Source: Mytilus edulis (Eukaryota > Mollusca > Bivalvia > Mytilida > Mytilidae). From it: a DNA stretch of 64,000 nt. Where the stretch lies: positions 24,837,386 to 24,901,385 of the forward strand of contig NC_092348.1 of assembly GCF_963676685.1 (NCBI RefSeq), given 5' to 3'. Both the position numbers and the translations under genes were made by a program. Of the stretch, positions 11,255 to 22,169 are shown one piece after another. The notes beneath the pieces are model-generated. The model was not told where the DNA came from, did no database searches, and saw nothing but the letters and a program-made list of their open reading frames with translations. Positions within the stretch are counted from its first letter, which is position 1. Every line of letters starts with the position of its first letter.

Positions 11255-12060
11255 TATAGTATTGTTTATCAGAAAGAAAGTTTCCTCAGATAACCAGGTC
11301 CAATCTAAATCGTTTATCAAAGAATAAACCAGTAAACAGATTTTTACTCTTATGACCATCATTTTACTATGTTTATATTAAGAAAGAAAATACTTAAAAT
11401 ATGTAAGTTTGGCCATATTGTCAATGATTGATAATTTAAGTGTTTTTTTTTTATTCAAAAGAGAGTTAATGAAGAACAGAGGTGAACAATCAACCATTTC
11501 AGACAAAGGGTCCACAATGAACCTTAAATAATACCTTCACTCTGTGGTTAAACTTTTCAAATTTTGTATCTGTTTATCCGTATTTTACTAACGAATGGAC
11601 TTGTCTTCCAGTTAAGGTTCGTGTGGACCCTTTGCCTAAAATGGTTGATTTTTCACCTCAAAATTTACTCTGAGTACAGACAAACCTACGTATTTGGAAT
11701 ATATTTCAAGGATATCCTCCTTCAACCCAAACAAATAACGAGAGGTTTACCTTTCACTTGAATGAATCGGCGAGTATCTCATGTAATTTACATTTATTGG
11801 ACCATTTGGGCAATGCATGAATGAAAAAAGAAACAAGAAGTTGAACTGCAATATTTTTACTTATTCAGAGTAAAAATGTTTCTCATACAAAAATAAACAA
11901 TATATAATATAATACATTTTCCAACAAGATAATAACAGAGACATATATAATGTATTATATGTCTCTGATAATAATGAATGCAAAACATAAAACGATAATA
12001 AAATAATACAGAATACAATAGCTTGGCCTAGGAAGGGGTCAACTAAGCCATATAAAGATA
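11255..12060. repeat. Duplicated block, copy 1
   Basis: Segments of this block recur at 12470-13520 in rearranged order: 11255-11525 matches about 12975-13250, 11535-11700 matches about 13335-13510, and 11715-12050 matches about 12470-12815. Similarity by eye exceeds 90 percent over long stretches. It contains the fold-back at 11479-11659 and, at about 11936-11967, a near-palindrome with CAGAGACATAT and ATATGTCTCTG arms. No gene. Confidence 0.8.
11479..11659. mobile_element. Fold-back (MITE-like) element
   Basis: Two inverted arms of about 47 bases face each other. The left arm (11479-11526) contains AACCATTTCAGACAAAGGG and CCACAATGAACCTTA; the right arm (11613-11659) is its near complement, with TAAGGTTCGTGTGGACCC and CCTAAAATGGTT. 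The 86-base interior is non-coding. A second copy is at about 13202-13467, and a half copy near 16535-16610. The repeated fold-back with identical arms suggests a non-autonomous DNA element. Confidence 0.6.
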
Positions 12061-12469
12061 TAAAATGATAAATGTAACACATGCTACATAAGCATACAAA
12101 AATGAAGATGGTAGCCAACAAACTAATAAACTGGCGTTATTACCAAAATACATTTGTAATTGACCAAAAATATATATGAACATCTAACCAATATCTTAAA
12201 TAAAAAGCTACAGGTGTTGGAAAGGGGAAGGAGGGTGGGAAAGTTTATAAAATCTCAAAATAAAAATCTTGTTTACAAAACTATCGATCTGTAGATAAGC
12301 AAGAAAGTGTAATAAGATACATAGTGAATAAACTAACCAATGGGCATCCAGTCAACAGAGCGTAATGCAGAGGTTCCCCAAAGGATTATGAAAATAATCA
12401 AAAAGAAATGAATTAATGGTTTTCGTCGTTTGCATAAAATGAGTTATTAAAATAACTTGCCTTTATGCT

Positions 12470-13520
12470 TTCCTCCTTCAACCCAAACAAACAACGAAAG
12501 GTTTACCTTTCACTTGAATGAATCGGCGAGTATCTCATGTATTTAACATTTATTGGACCATTTGGGCAATGCATAAATGAAAAGAGAAACAAGAAGTTGA
12601 ATTGCAATATTTATACTTATTCAGAGTAAAAATGTTTCTCATACAAAAATAAACAATATATAATATATACATATACATTTTCCAACAAGATAATAACAGA
12701 GACATATAATGTATTATATGTCTCTGATAATAATGAATGCAAAACATAAAACGATAATAAAATAATACCGAATACAATAGCTTGGCCTAGGAAGGGGTCA
12801 ACTAAGCCACCAGGAAAGATGCAATTTTTCCAACAAGATAATAACAGAGACATATAATGTATTATATGTCGCTGATAATAATGAATGCAAAACATAAAAC
12901 GATAATAAAATAATACCGAATACAATAGCTTGGCCTAGGAAGGGGTCAACTAAGCCACCAGGAAAGATGCAATAAATTATAGTATTGTTTATCAGAAAGT
13001 TTCCTCAAATAACCAGATCCAATCTAAATCGTTTATCAAAGAATAAACCAGTTAACAGATTTTTACTCTTTTGGCCATCATTTTACTATGTTTATATTTA
13101 GAAAGAAAATACTTAAAATATGTAAGTTTGGCCATATTGTCAAGGATTGATAATTTAAGTGGGTTTTTTTTTTTTTATTCAAAAGAGAGTTAATGAAGAA
13201 CAGAGGTGAACAATCAACCATTTCAGGCAAAGGGTCCACAATGAACCTTAAAAAAAAATCCCACCCCCCCGTATTTTACTTTAAAAATGGACTTAGTTTT
13301 TTGGCCTGGAAATAATACCTTTTTGGCCTGGAAATAATACCTTCACTCTGTGGTTAAACTTTTCAAATTTTGTATCTGTTTATCCGTATTTTACTTACGA
13401 ATGGACTTGTCTTCCAGTTAAGGTTCATGTGGACCCTTTGCCTAAAATGGTTGATTTTTCACCTCAAAATTTACTCTGAGTACAGACAAACCTACGCATT
13501 TGGAAAATATTTCAAGCATA
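12470..13520. repeat. Duplicated block, copy 2, internally re-duplicated
   Basis: The order of segments is shuffled relative to 11255-12060. About 145 bases beginning TTTTCCAACAAGATAATAAC occur twice in tandem (about 12670-12815 and 12826-12972), each with a perfect inverted repeat, CAGAGACATATAAT and ATTATATGTCTCTG around a two-base centre. The second fold-back copy follows (13202-13467) with a local insertion containing a run of C. This looks like several rounds of unequal exchange or replication slippage. No gene. Confidence 0.75.
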
Positions 13521-14787
13521 GCATGCCCTAGGTAAATATATTTCAAATATGTTTTATGTTTAAGACAAATAAAAACTTAACAGGATTTTGCCGTGCTCTT
13601 TTTTCCATTCCTCCAGAAGGTGCCAAAATAAACTAAGTTGGGAAAGAGGTTTGAGAACTTCCCCACAGGTAATAATTGAAGTGAGCTGTAGAAATTGACA
13701 CTGACGATAGATACCTGACAATAATTGGGGATTTAAACTGTGTACCTGGGTGGACCATATCAATTAAACCATTGTGGTGACGTCAGCCTATTCATTTACC
13801 GTGGATTCTTTTTCTTTAGCACATACTTACAACTTCTCGTCCAATCAAATTGCTTGAATTTGCCTTCTAATTTTCATAGTACATACTTTTTCCGTGTACT
13901 AAGTAACTACGCATGAATGACCACAAGGGTAAGATTTCATTGTATTGTAATCAAGATATTAGAACAAAAATTGCTACTGGCTATTTTGAAATAAATGATG
14001 TGTTCCAAATTTAACTAAATAGTTTGTAATTAGTTTTCAAACAGATTTTTAACATCCTACTAATCAATCTTTTGATCTAAATTTTGCTTTGACAATTAAA
14101 AAAGTTTAAAGAGTAATTATAATGGTGCTTTATACCTTGATTAAAGTACAACTCAATCTAAAATGTGTAATCCTTTATCTTCCATGCAATTACTTTGTAC
14201 ACAAAAAGAGTCAACCATGAATCTTTTGAAGGGAAATTATTAATAAAGCAATTTGATATGTTTAGTCATAAATTGGTCGATAATTGGTTGCCTAATGTCC
14301 AGTGACAAATATTTCATGCATATAAACTATCCACTAGACTACCTATGGGTACATACCAGGGGCAGATCCAGCCATTTTTAACAGGTGTTTCAACCAAAGA
14401 TGTGGGAGGGGGATCCAACTGTTTGTGATAGTTTTAGGTTTTATGTGAAATAAAAAAAATGTTTTTTAAAGAATGTAAAGCTTTCACTGCAATTTAAGAA
14501 TTGTCTGCTCTTGGTCAATTCATTTTGTCATCTTACTGTAACCATGTAAATAAGTACATGTATAGTAAAACAACGCTTCGTTCATATCAATAAACATACT
14601 TACACCAGCAGCTACCTTCTTTACATTCTAAAGTCAAGGGCCTTTTGAAATCCCATTTTTACAATGATATTATAGTGAGTAGATAGATTTACAAAACTAC
14701 GTAAATGAGCTACATCCAGTCAGCCAAAACATATCAATAGACTAATTACAGGATTACTCAAGTTGTAAATATGTGCTAAATTGGATC
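13521..14787. other. Intergenic, no gene seen
   Basis: It holds one half of a CAGTGGCGGATCC-type MITE end (CAGGGGCAGATCCAGCC near 14360) and otherwise unremarkable AT-rich sequence. A 67-codon minus-strand frame at 13560-13763 has no recognisable feature. Confidence 0.45.
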
Positions 14788-14874
14788 TTGTATAGAAAGG
14801 TATATACTATGAAAATAAGAGCTTGGGTCAAAGCCCCTCGCTCTAATTTTCATAGTATATACCTTTCTATACAA
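14788..14874. repeat. Near-perfect 35-bp inverted repeat (hairpin)
   Basis: The left arm (14788-14822) contains AGAAAGGTATATACTATG, and the right arm (14840-14874) is its reverse complement with a single mismatch. They are separated by 17 bases beginning TTGGGTCAAAGCCC. Such long, nearly identical arms are unstable over time, so the structure is either recent or maintained. A fragment resembling the right arm lies near 13868-13886. Confidence 0.85.
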
Positions 14875-15055
14875 TAACCGAAACAGAATCAACGCTTCCT
14901 AAATCCGTCGCTGAAATGGACCCACCAGATTATATTCTATTGTTTCCTTTGTGTGTCTAATATCATTAAGGTTGAATTGACTAATTTACTGATTTCTGTT
15001 CACAAATGGAATTATTTTAAAAACTTACCTTTAATTTTTCTAATTTCTGTATGCC

Positions 15056-15140
15056 TTCACTGGGAATCGAACCCGTCCATGAATTCTGTTAAATGTTACT
15101 GACTTCAACATATCGATGAAACCTCTGGGCTACCAATTGG
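15056..15140 (-). repeat. tRNA-like SINE head
   Basis: On the minus strand it reads TAGCCCAGAGG, a good polymerase III A box, followed about 50 bases later by GGTTCGATTCC, a perfect B box. The acceptor arms do not pair, so it is not a working tRNA gene; it looks like the tRNA-derived head of a SINE. A diverged relative in the opposite orientation is 120 bases away. Confidence 0.55.
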
Positions 15141-15256
15141 TTACGATTTATATGTTTATTTTATATATTTAAATGAATAAATGATATACATCGGTTCAAC
15201 ATACACACAGGGCTTGTACCTTTATATATTAATAATAGGCAAACGTACAATATAAG

Positions 15257-15335
15257 TTGGTAGCCACGAGGTTTCATGGTTAAGATTAATGAGGTAAAGT
15301 TTAGGTCTTGTCTGTTTAGGTTCGAATCCCTGAAT
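15257..15335 (+). repeat. tRNA-like SINE head, opposite orientation
   Basis: GTTGGTAGCCACGAGGTTTC is followed by GGTTCGAATCCC, the same A-box/B-box arrangement as the minus-strand copy at 15056-15140, including the shared GAGGTTTCAT. The two are arranged head to head. The anticodon and acceptor arms do not fold convincingly. Confidence 0.5.
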
Positions 15336-15499
15336 TCTCTTTGTTGTCAATAATCTCTTTTCAGTTTTTGTTCTTGTTTTGTATGTTATTGTTGATACTT
15401 TGCGTAGTAAAAGCGAGTTTAGTCGTTTATAATCGGATTAATGTTGGCTATTCCACGTCCACTTGTATTTCTGTCCATCTGGTGAGTTAAGCCTGTTTC

Positions 15500-15870
15500 A
15501 ACTGATTTTTATAGTTCGTTCTTATGTTGTACTGTTATACCACTGTCCCATGTTAGGGGGGTTGGGATCCCGCTAACATTTTTAACCCCGCCACATTCTG
15601 TATGTATGTGCCTGTCTCAAGTCAGGAGCCTACCTGTAATGCAGTAGGTTTTTTTGTTCAATTTTTACATAAATAAGCCGTTAGTTTTCTCGTTTGAATT
15701 GTTTTACATTGTCATTTCGGGGCCTTTTATAGCTAACTATGCGGTATGAGCTTTGTTCATTGTTAAAGGCCGTACGGTGACCTATAGTTGTTAATTTCTG
15801 TGTTATTTTGGTCTCTTAATAAGAATTGTCTCATTGGCAATCATACCACATCTTCTTTTTTTTTTATATA
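15500..15870 (+). repeat. M1 repeat copy, the most complete here
   Basis: Blocks in order are GGGTTGGGATCCCGCTAAC, AACCCCGCCACATTCTGTAT, CCTGTCTCAAGTCAGGAGCC, CCGTTAGTTTTCTCGTTTG, GGCCTTTTATAGCTAACTAT, GGCCGTACGGTGACCTATAG and the terminal GGCAATCATACCACATCTTC. Other copies are at 3920-4172, 28290-28515 and, inverted, at 46680-47060 and 51375-51720. Non-coding. Confidence 0.8.
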
Positions 15871-17362
15871 TTCCACATGTTTGAAATAAAAATGATTACA
15901 TTCTGTTTGTCCATTATTGTTTTATAAATTAATATAATATGATTTCATCTGTTTTACTACATAATTTTACAAATGCGAATTCGCAAATTCCTATGCTAGA
16001 AAATCGTTATGTGCCTAGAATTAGGCTCCGTATTAAAAAAAATTCGGAAACACACTTATTATATGCACGATATGTATTTTTTTCTATTTTCAATTTTAAT
16101 GGAAACGAGTCCGAATAGAACTTATTTTGTATAAACAGATAATATTCAGATGGCTGATAATATGAAGACCTTAAAGGGCAGACGTGTTGTGTAATAATGT
16201 ATTTGTATTTTTAAACATTTATTTGTGATATTTAATTTATTGTAAGGGATCGTTTGACACGATAACATGGTTATTTAAACTCACTTACAATACCTTCTAA
16301 TTAAGAATAGACGTTAATTTTGACAAGACATTAACACAATAGTTTAAGTTATAGATACAATGGATAAGCGTTGTATCTATATCACATAAAACTCCAATGT
16401 TTGTTAATTTTATCATCTTCTGCATGGACGAAAAAGAGTGCACTGCAAAATACAGTTACTTTTTTTTAATTTTCTAAATCATACAATGCATTTGAATTTT
16501 ATTTATGCTATGCCTTAAAACGTTTTGAGATGTATATGTTTGTCTGTACTTAGAGAAAATTTTGGGGTGAAAACACAACCATTTTAGCCAAAGGGTCCAC
16601 ATGAACCTTATGTAAAATATTGGACAGAATGGACTATTAGAGGCTTATAACTTACTTTTAGGTAAATGATAGTCCAATCAGTGAAACAAAGAATGGATAA
16701 ACAATAGAATGACGTCACAAAAATGTTTTAACATTACATAACGTCTATATACAGTTAAAACCTTTATGAGATTCCTAAACTATCCTGGATTTTTACCACA
16801 CTTGGACGGAAGCTTTTTACAATCAAAAGAAAGTGTCGAGAGGAATATTTTTATAGATTTTTTCTCATATTTGTTGAGCCTGCCATTAACAACAAAAGTA
16901 GGCGATCCACTGCGTTCCGCGGAACCCTTTCGAATTATTACAAATAGTGACTTGGAAGGAGAGTTGTACCACATATTCTTAAATCTAATAACCCATGAAC
17001 AGTCATATTGACGCCACCCAATATCGAGCTTGATCTATTGTTTGAGGTAATAAGCATTGCGTATCTTAAGGTTTATAACATTCGATTGAGGCTAACTTAA
17101 GTTAGAGAACAATAATGGAAAATTCTGCGTTTTCTATGTTTATAAAGGGGGATGATAACTCATAAACAGAAAAAGTGACACCACTCACTTTCGAAATCAA
17201 TTTTGTATTTTGTGGCAATAAGCATTATGTATAAGTTTTTTAGTATTTGGTTGAGCAACACTTATGTAGGAGAACAGAACCTACTTTTTCGGACGTTCTG
17301 GACGGACAGACAAGGGTAACACTTTATGCCCCCTCCGCTACGATTCCAACACAAAAGTTCTG
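15871..17362. other. Intergenic with repeat fragments
   Basis: A half copy of the fold-back family lies near 16535-16615 (AACCATTTTAGCCAAAGGG). An M7-related segment at about 16765-16830 (CTATCCTGGATTTTTACC, CTTGGACGGAAGCTT) supplies most of an 81-codon plus-strand frame (16766-17011), which I therefore treat as repeat-derived. No gene is seen. Confidence 0.5.
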
Positions 17363-17430
17363 ACTACTGTGCTGGTGATACCTATGGTTGAACCTCCAAC
17401 AGCACTGGCATCTACCTACACCCAATAGTA
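17363..17430 (-). repeat. Fragment of the ribozyme-bearing repeat, no ribozyme
   Basis: CTGACTACTGTGCTGGTGAT and the following bases match the internal part of the 354-base unit at 40477-41640 (TTGACTACTGGGCTGGTGAT), in the same orientation. The hammerhead portion is missing. Confidence 0.55.
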
Positions 17431-17689
17431 TTATAAATTATTCAATCTTAATTTTAATTTCTTTATTTTGGACAAATGATTATATGCATGCACTTCACAA
17501 GGAGTGTCAAATTTTATATATTTTTCTACATATACATTTTTGAAATATGTAATAGCTTATTTTAGGTCAACTGATTAAAGCTACAAACTAAGATTGTTCA
17601 GCATTTCTCTTTATATATCCTTTACATTATGTTTTGAACAAATAAAGGCAACAGTTGTATATCGCTGTGCGAAATTAATCAATCGATTG

Positions 17690-17925
17690 AGAAAGAAAAA
17701 AACCCCAAATCCGGGTTACAAACTAAACCTGAGGGAAACACATCAAATATAAGAGGAGAACTACGACACAACAGAAACACAACATTAGAATGTAACAAAC
17801 ACAGAAACGAACTACAATATAACAATGGCCATTTTCCTGATTTGGTACAACATCTTTACCCGAGTAGCCCGAGTTAATAAAATCAAAGTTAACACGGAGG
17901 GTTCTACTCGACTTGTAACCCATGC
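17690..17925 (-). repeat. M6 repeat copy, minus orientation
   Basis: The reverse complement of the block seen at 38790-38925 and 41640-41840: GGAAACACATCAAATATAAG (opposite strand CTTATAGTTGATGTGTTTCC in the other copies) followed by GAACTACGACACAACAG. Non-coding. Confidence 0.55.
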
Positions 17926-17984
17926 ATGTTTATCAATACTATAGCGTTCCAGAAACAACTGCATATACTCTAACTTTTCTTTCA

Positions 17985-19115
17985 CAGTACTTTGTTACGT
18001 AAATATCCCCATTATTGTCAGATTACTCTATATGTGTGCGTGTTTTCTGATACGTTTGAAATAAATGCAATTCATGTAATGTTTGAATATATATTTAGAC
18101 ATTCATGTACTTATAAACATTTAGCATGTTTTAAAAACAAAATGCAACACACGGTATTTTGGACATGAAATCAATTACTATATCAATATTCGATCATTTG
18201 AATATTGACTAATTTTACGTTATTTATCATATGCTATACCATGTGGTACACAACATTTGCGCGCAATCATTTTGAAGGAAACACGGGTAATCACACATTT
18301 TAGAGTAAGTAGTATTCAGGTTCATAATTTTACCGAATAGTGATCGATTAATAAATAATTTATTCAGCTTGTGAAAATACGTCAAGGTCTCCCATGGATT
18401 CCCCGAAATTGTCAGAAACAAATCGTAGGAAAATCATTTGTGTCTTTTGTAGACGAAACGAGCGTCTGGTGCAAATACTCATCCTGGTATCTGTGATGAG
18501 TTAATTAAAGATAGAGATAAACTGTAAACAGCACTTATGTTTAGCAAAGTCAGATCTATAAATAGGTTAACATGACCAAAATTGCCAATTGACCATTTAT
18601 AAGTTATTGCCTTTTAAAGTCAGTTTTGTTTTTAAATTTCGTAAACTTTTAAAATCTTTAACAAAATCCATCTCCCTTGAAACTACTATGTCAAATTTAA
18701 ACACAATTGGCCACAATTATCATTGGTATATCTAGTTTAAAAAAAGTATACAATGACCCCGCCTGCCAATCAAAATGGTTAACATGGCTAAAAATTGAAC
18801 ATTGGAAAAGGTAGGGATACAATGCAAATTTCGTTTTTATTTTGAAAACTATCATCAAGAGAGAGAATTCGACAAAAGCAAAAATGATCAAAAGATTGAG
18901 TTCTATTAAGTCCCCACCTCTGTTTCACTTGAATTATTGTCAGCTTACTCTATATATGTGCGTGTTTTCTGACACGTTTGAAATAAATGCCGGCAATTCA
19001 TGTAATGTTTGAATGTATATTTAGACATCCATGTACTTATAAACATTTAGCATGTTTTAAAAACAAAAGTGCAACACACGGTTTTTCGGACATGAAATCA
19101 ATTACTTGTAATTCT
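17985..19115. repeat. Duplicated block D2, first copies
   Basis: Two nested duplications are visible. 17985-18180 recurs at 18935-19115 (TGTGTGCGTGTTTTCTGA, TAAACATTTAGCATGTTTTA). 18185-18900 recurs at 21105-21830 (TTTGCGCGCAATCATTTTG, AATACGTCAAGGTCTCCCAT). Similarity by eye is above 90 percent. No gene; a decayed hammerhead lies inside at about 18437-18475. Confidence 0.8.
18437..18475 (+). pseudogene. Decayed hammerhead ribozyme relic
   Basis: GTCTTTTGTAGAC (stem II) is followed by GAAAC, GAGC and GTCTGG, the same order as in the intact copies at 38 and 41 kb. The essential CTGATGA before stem II is replaced by CATTTGT, so it cannot cleave. Its duplicate near 21358-21396 has decayed further (GATGAAACTCGCATC). 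Confidence 0.6.
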
Positions 19116-19289
19116 TACACTTTTAAACTTCAAATGATGTTAAAACAAAATACACGAAAGAGAAATCAATACGGTTGACGTATTAATGACAATCTGTTAC
19201 ACAGAACAATGGTAATGCATTTTTACAGTGGGTCTCAATTAACATATACAGAAGTTTTGGTAAGAATTTAGTCTTGTCAGATACATGAT

Positions 19290-19700
19290 TTTTGTCGAGC
19301 TTTCGACTTAAGTCGAAAAAGCGAGACATAGCGATCCTACATTCCATCGTCGACGTCGTCACTGTGTCGTCGGCGGCGTCCACAAATATTTATTCTGTGG
19401 TTAAAGTTTTTGAAATTTTAATAACTTTCTTAAACTTTCCTGGATTCCTACAAAACTTGGACAGAAGCTTGTTTTTAATCATAAGATAGTATCCAGAGGT
19501 ACATTTGTAAAAATAACATTCCGTTCTTTTCCGTATTTTACTTATAACTGGACTTTGTACTTTATTCTGGATTTGTACCAAACTTGGACAGAAGCTTGTG
19601 TATGATCAAAAGCAAGTATCTAGAAGGAAATGATGTTAAAGCTTTGTACCTGTTTTATCTGTATTTCACTTATATATGGACTTAGTTTTTCTTCCAGTTA
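19290..19700 (+). repeat. M7 repeat copy
   Basis: A GC-rich start (GTCGAGCTTTCGACTTAAG, TCGTCGGCGGCGTCC) leads into repeated segments with the tag ACTTGGACAGAAGCTTG at about 19453 and 19580. The internal duplication is about 125 bases. Non-coding. Confidence 0.6.
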
Positions 19701-19802
19701 ACATTACATACAGTATGCTGTTAAAGTTTTTAAAACAGTTATTTCTGTTATTATACCACTTCTGTCAAGCCGTACATTATATATATCTGCCTCTTGTATT
19801 AA

Positions 19803-19945
19803 CAGTGGCGGATCAAGGGGTAGGGTTCATGGGTTGCAACCCCTCTTTTTTGGACGATCAATGAATTTGAATGATGACATATGGTTGGACCCCTTTAATC
19901 CGGGGTTGGGAATTTCACTTTTGAAAATGTCTGGATCCGCCCCTG
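19803..19945. mobile_element. MITE-like element, CAGTGGCGGATCC type
   Basis: The left end CAGTGGCGGATCAAGGGG faces the right end CTGGATCCGCCCCTG, imperfect inverted repeats of about 15 bases enclosing 143 bases in all. The interior carries a G-rich stretch and a complementary C-rich stretch. A clear target duplication is not visible. Related to 58425-58592. Confidence 0.65.
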
Positions 19946-20867
19946 AACAGTGTACCCGAGTTTGTTAGTGTGCACCACATTTTTTTATTTTATATCTTCA
20001 TAGATAGAAAACATATTACAGTCATTTATTAGTTAACATCGGTTTTCAACTTCTGTTTTAAAGAAGTAGATATTTCAACCCTTTCAATTCTGTTTCTTTC
20101 CTTTCAATTTCCAATCGGTCAGAAAAAATCACTTTAAAATATGAATTTATGTAGGATGTTGATCTCGTAAATTTTTGGTTAATGTTTTAATAATTGTGAA
20201 ACTTTATAAACTTTTTAAGCTGGCATAGTATGTAGAACATATGCATGTATTACCAGTTTTTTGTCTAGTGACAAAATTGTGCAAACAAATTAAGCTTGTT
20301 CTGATAATATTGCAATAGAAATATGTGGATATGTATCGTATTTCATGATTCGTTCATTATTTAAACATTAAATGATAAAGCAGCTATGAAATCGCTCTAA
20401 ATTTCAAACATCTCGTGTTAATAAAATTATATCAGGATACCCAATATCGCATCAGAAGTTTGCGCGCAAATGGTGATATTGTGTTTTATTTTTTAAATAA
20501 ACTTAGTACAATTACTTTACAGCATGGTATGCATGCACAGGCACTTGTCTCAGAATAAAATTTAAATAAGGTTTATAGAAAAAAATATTTCTGAGACAAG
20601 TGCCTGTGTATGTATATGTCAAATATACATAGCTGTTATATGGTAGAATTCACTATCATACAACATAAAAACGAAAAGTTGGCTTTAGATACTTAAGTAC
20701 GAATTGGTACGTTTGAAGGATATGTCAACATTTTATTTTTTAATTTTAAAAACAAAAAAATATGATCAGAAGAGTAAATAATTGCATTACCTGTTCTGAG
20801 AGACATTTAACAAGGTTCGAACATTAAAAGACAATTGAATTGATTATGAGAAAGTATTTGATACATT
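19946..20867. other. Intergenic, no gene seen
   Basis: AT-rich sequence without an open frame of note. It contains the 20-bp inverted repeat at 20536-20608, listed separately. Confidence 0.45.
20536..20608. repeat. Perfect 20-bp inverted repeat
   Basis: CACAGGCACTTGTCTCAGAA (20536-20555) and its exact reverse complement (20589-20608) are separated by 33 AT-rich bases. Flanking bases extend the pairing imperfectly (ATGCATG, TATGTAT). No terminator-like T run or gene is adjacent. Confidence 0.85.
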
Positions 20868-21012
20868 TAGGGGCCAGCTGAAGGACGCCTCCGGGTGCGG
20901 AAATTTCTCGTTGCATTGAAGACCTGTTGATGACCTTCTGCTGTTGTCTGCTCTATTGTCGGATTGTTGTCTCCTTGGCACATTCCCCATTTCCATTCTC
21001 AATTTTATGAAT
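20868..21012 (+). repeat. M5 repeat copy
   Basis: GGGGCCAGCTGAAGGACGCC, CCGGGTGCGG, CGTTGCATTGAAGACCTG, GACCTTCTGCTGTTG and the end CCATTTCCATTCTCAATTTT. Other copies are at 30775-30855 (truncated) and 34135-34290; the inverted terminal end also lies directly behind the stop codon at 50828. Confidence 0.7.
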
Positions 21013-21104
21013 GTTAATTGATTAATCAATCTAATATAATCACAAGGAGAATGTCTATCTACGCGTTTAAAATCTGTACATGTACATAATGTCCATAATC
21101 AAAG

Positions 21105-21830
21105 AGATCAATATTCGATCATTTGAATGTTGACTAATTTTGCGTTATTTACATATGCTATACCATGTTGTACACAACATTTGCGCGCAATCATTTTGCA
21201 GGAAAGACGGGTAATCACACATTTCAGAGTAAGTAGTATTCAGTTTCATAGTTTTACCGAATAGTAATCGATTAATAAATAATTTATTCAGCTTGTGAAA
21301 ATACGTCAAGGTCTCCCATGGATTCCCCCAAATTGTCAAAAACAAATCGTAGAAATATCATTTGTGTCTTTTGTAGATGAAACTCGCATCTGGTGCAAAT
21401 ACTCATCCTGGTATCTGTGATGAGTTAATTAAAGATAGAGATAAACTGTAAACAGCACTTATGTTTAGCAAAGTCAGATCTATAAATAGGTTAACATGAC
21501 CAAAATTGCCAATTGACCATTTATAAGTTATTGCCTTTTAAAGTCAGTTTTGTTTTTAAATTTCGTAAACTTTTAAAATCTTTTACAAAATTCTTCTCCC
21601 TTGAAACTACTATGCCAAATTTAATCACAATTGGCCACAATTATCATTGGTATATCTAGTTTAAAAAAAGTATACAATGACCCCGCGTGCCAGTCAAAAT
21701 GGTTAACATGGCTATAAATAGAACATGGGAACAGGGGGGATACAATGCAAATTTTGTTTTTATTTTGAACACTATCATCAAGAGAGAAAATTCGACAAAA
21801 GCAAAAATGATCAAAAAAATTAGTTCAATT
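21105..21830. repeat. Duplicated block D2, second copy
   Basis: This matches 18185-18900 along its length, with scattered substitutions and small indels, 2.9 kb from the first copy and in the same orientation. It has no coding capacity, and the hammerhead relic inside is more decayed than in the first copy. Confidence 0.8.
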
Positions 21831-22169
21831 TTAAAATTGTCGTTTTACGTTTTGTCATATAAGATAGAAATAATAAGAAACATAAAGATATACTTTTAAT
21901 AAAAAAAATGATCAGCAAGTCAATTTATAGTAACAAGTAATTTTTTCCCGATAAAGCTAAGTAGACTAACCTTTGTAAAAGTGATTGACCTTAAATGAGA
22001 ATGTTTTCCCCTCCTATGCGTTTTGAGCCAAAAACTAAAGCCGACAAATAGAAACAAAACAGGCAAATTGATCAGTAATACATGATCAACAAAACAGATT
22101 TTTATAGTGAATTCTAGTATTCTTGTCTACAATGTTAGAGAGTGTCCTTGGTTGAATGCGCACATGGTA

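Noticed and set aside
13742-13758. ATG GTC CAC CCA G before GTACAC on the minus strand as first exon of the 7935-9076 gene
   Set aside because: The phase fits, but there is no upstream acceptor, no similarity to the known micro-exons, and the intron would be 4.7 kb. Such matches are frequent by chance.
15056-15335. Functional tRNA genes
   Set aside because: A and B boxes are present but acceptor and anticodon stems do not pair; better explained as SINE heads.
16766-17011. 81-codon plus-strand frame as a gene
   Set aside because: Most of it is an M7-type repeat (CCTGGATTTTTACC, GGACGGAAGCTT) found again at 19.4-19.6 kb.
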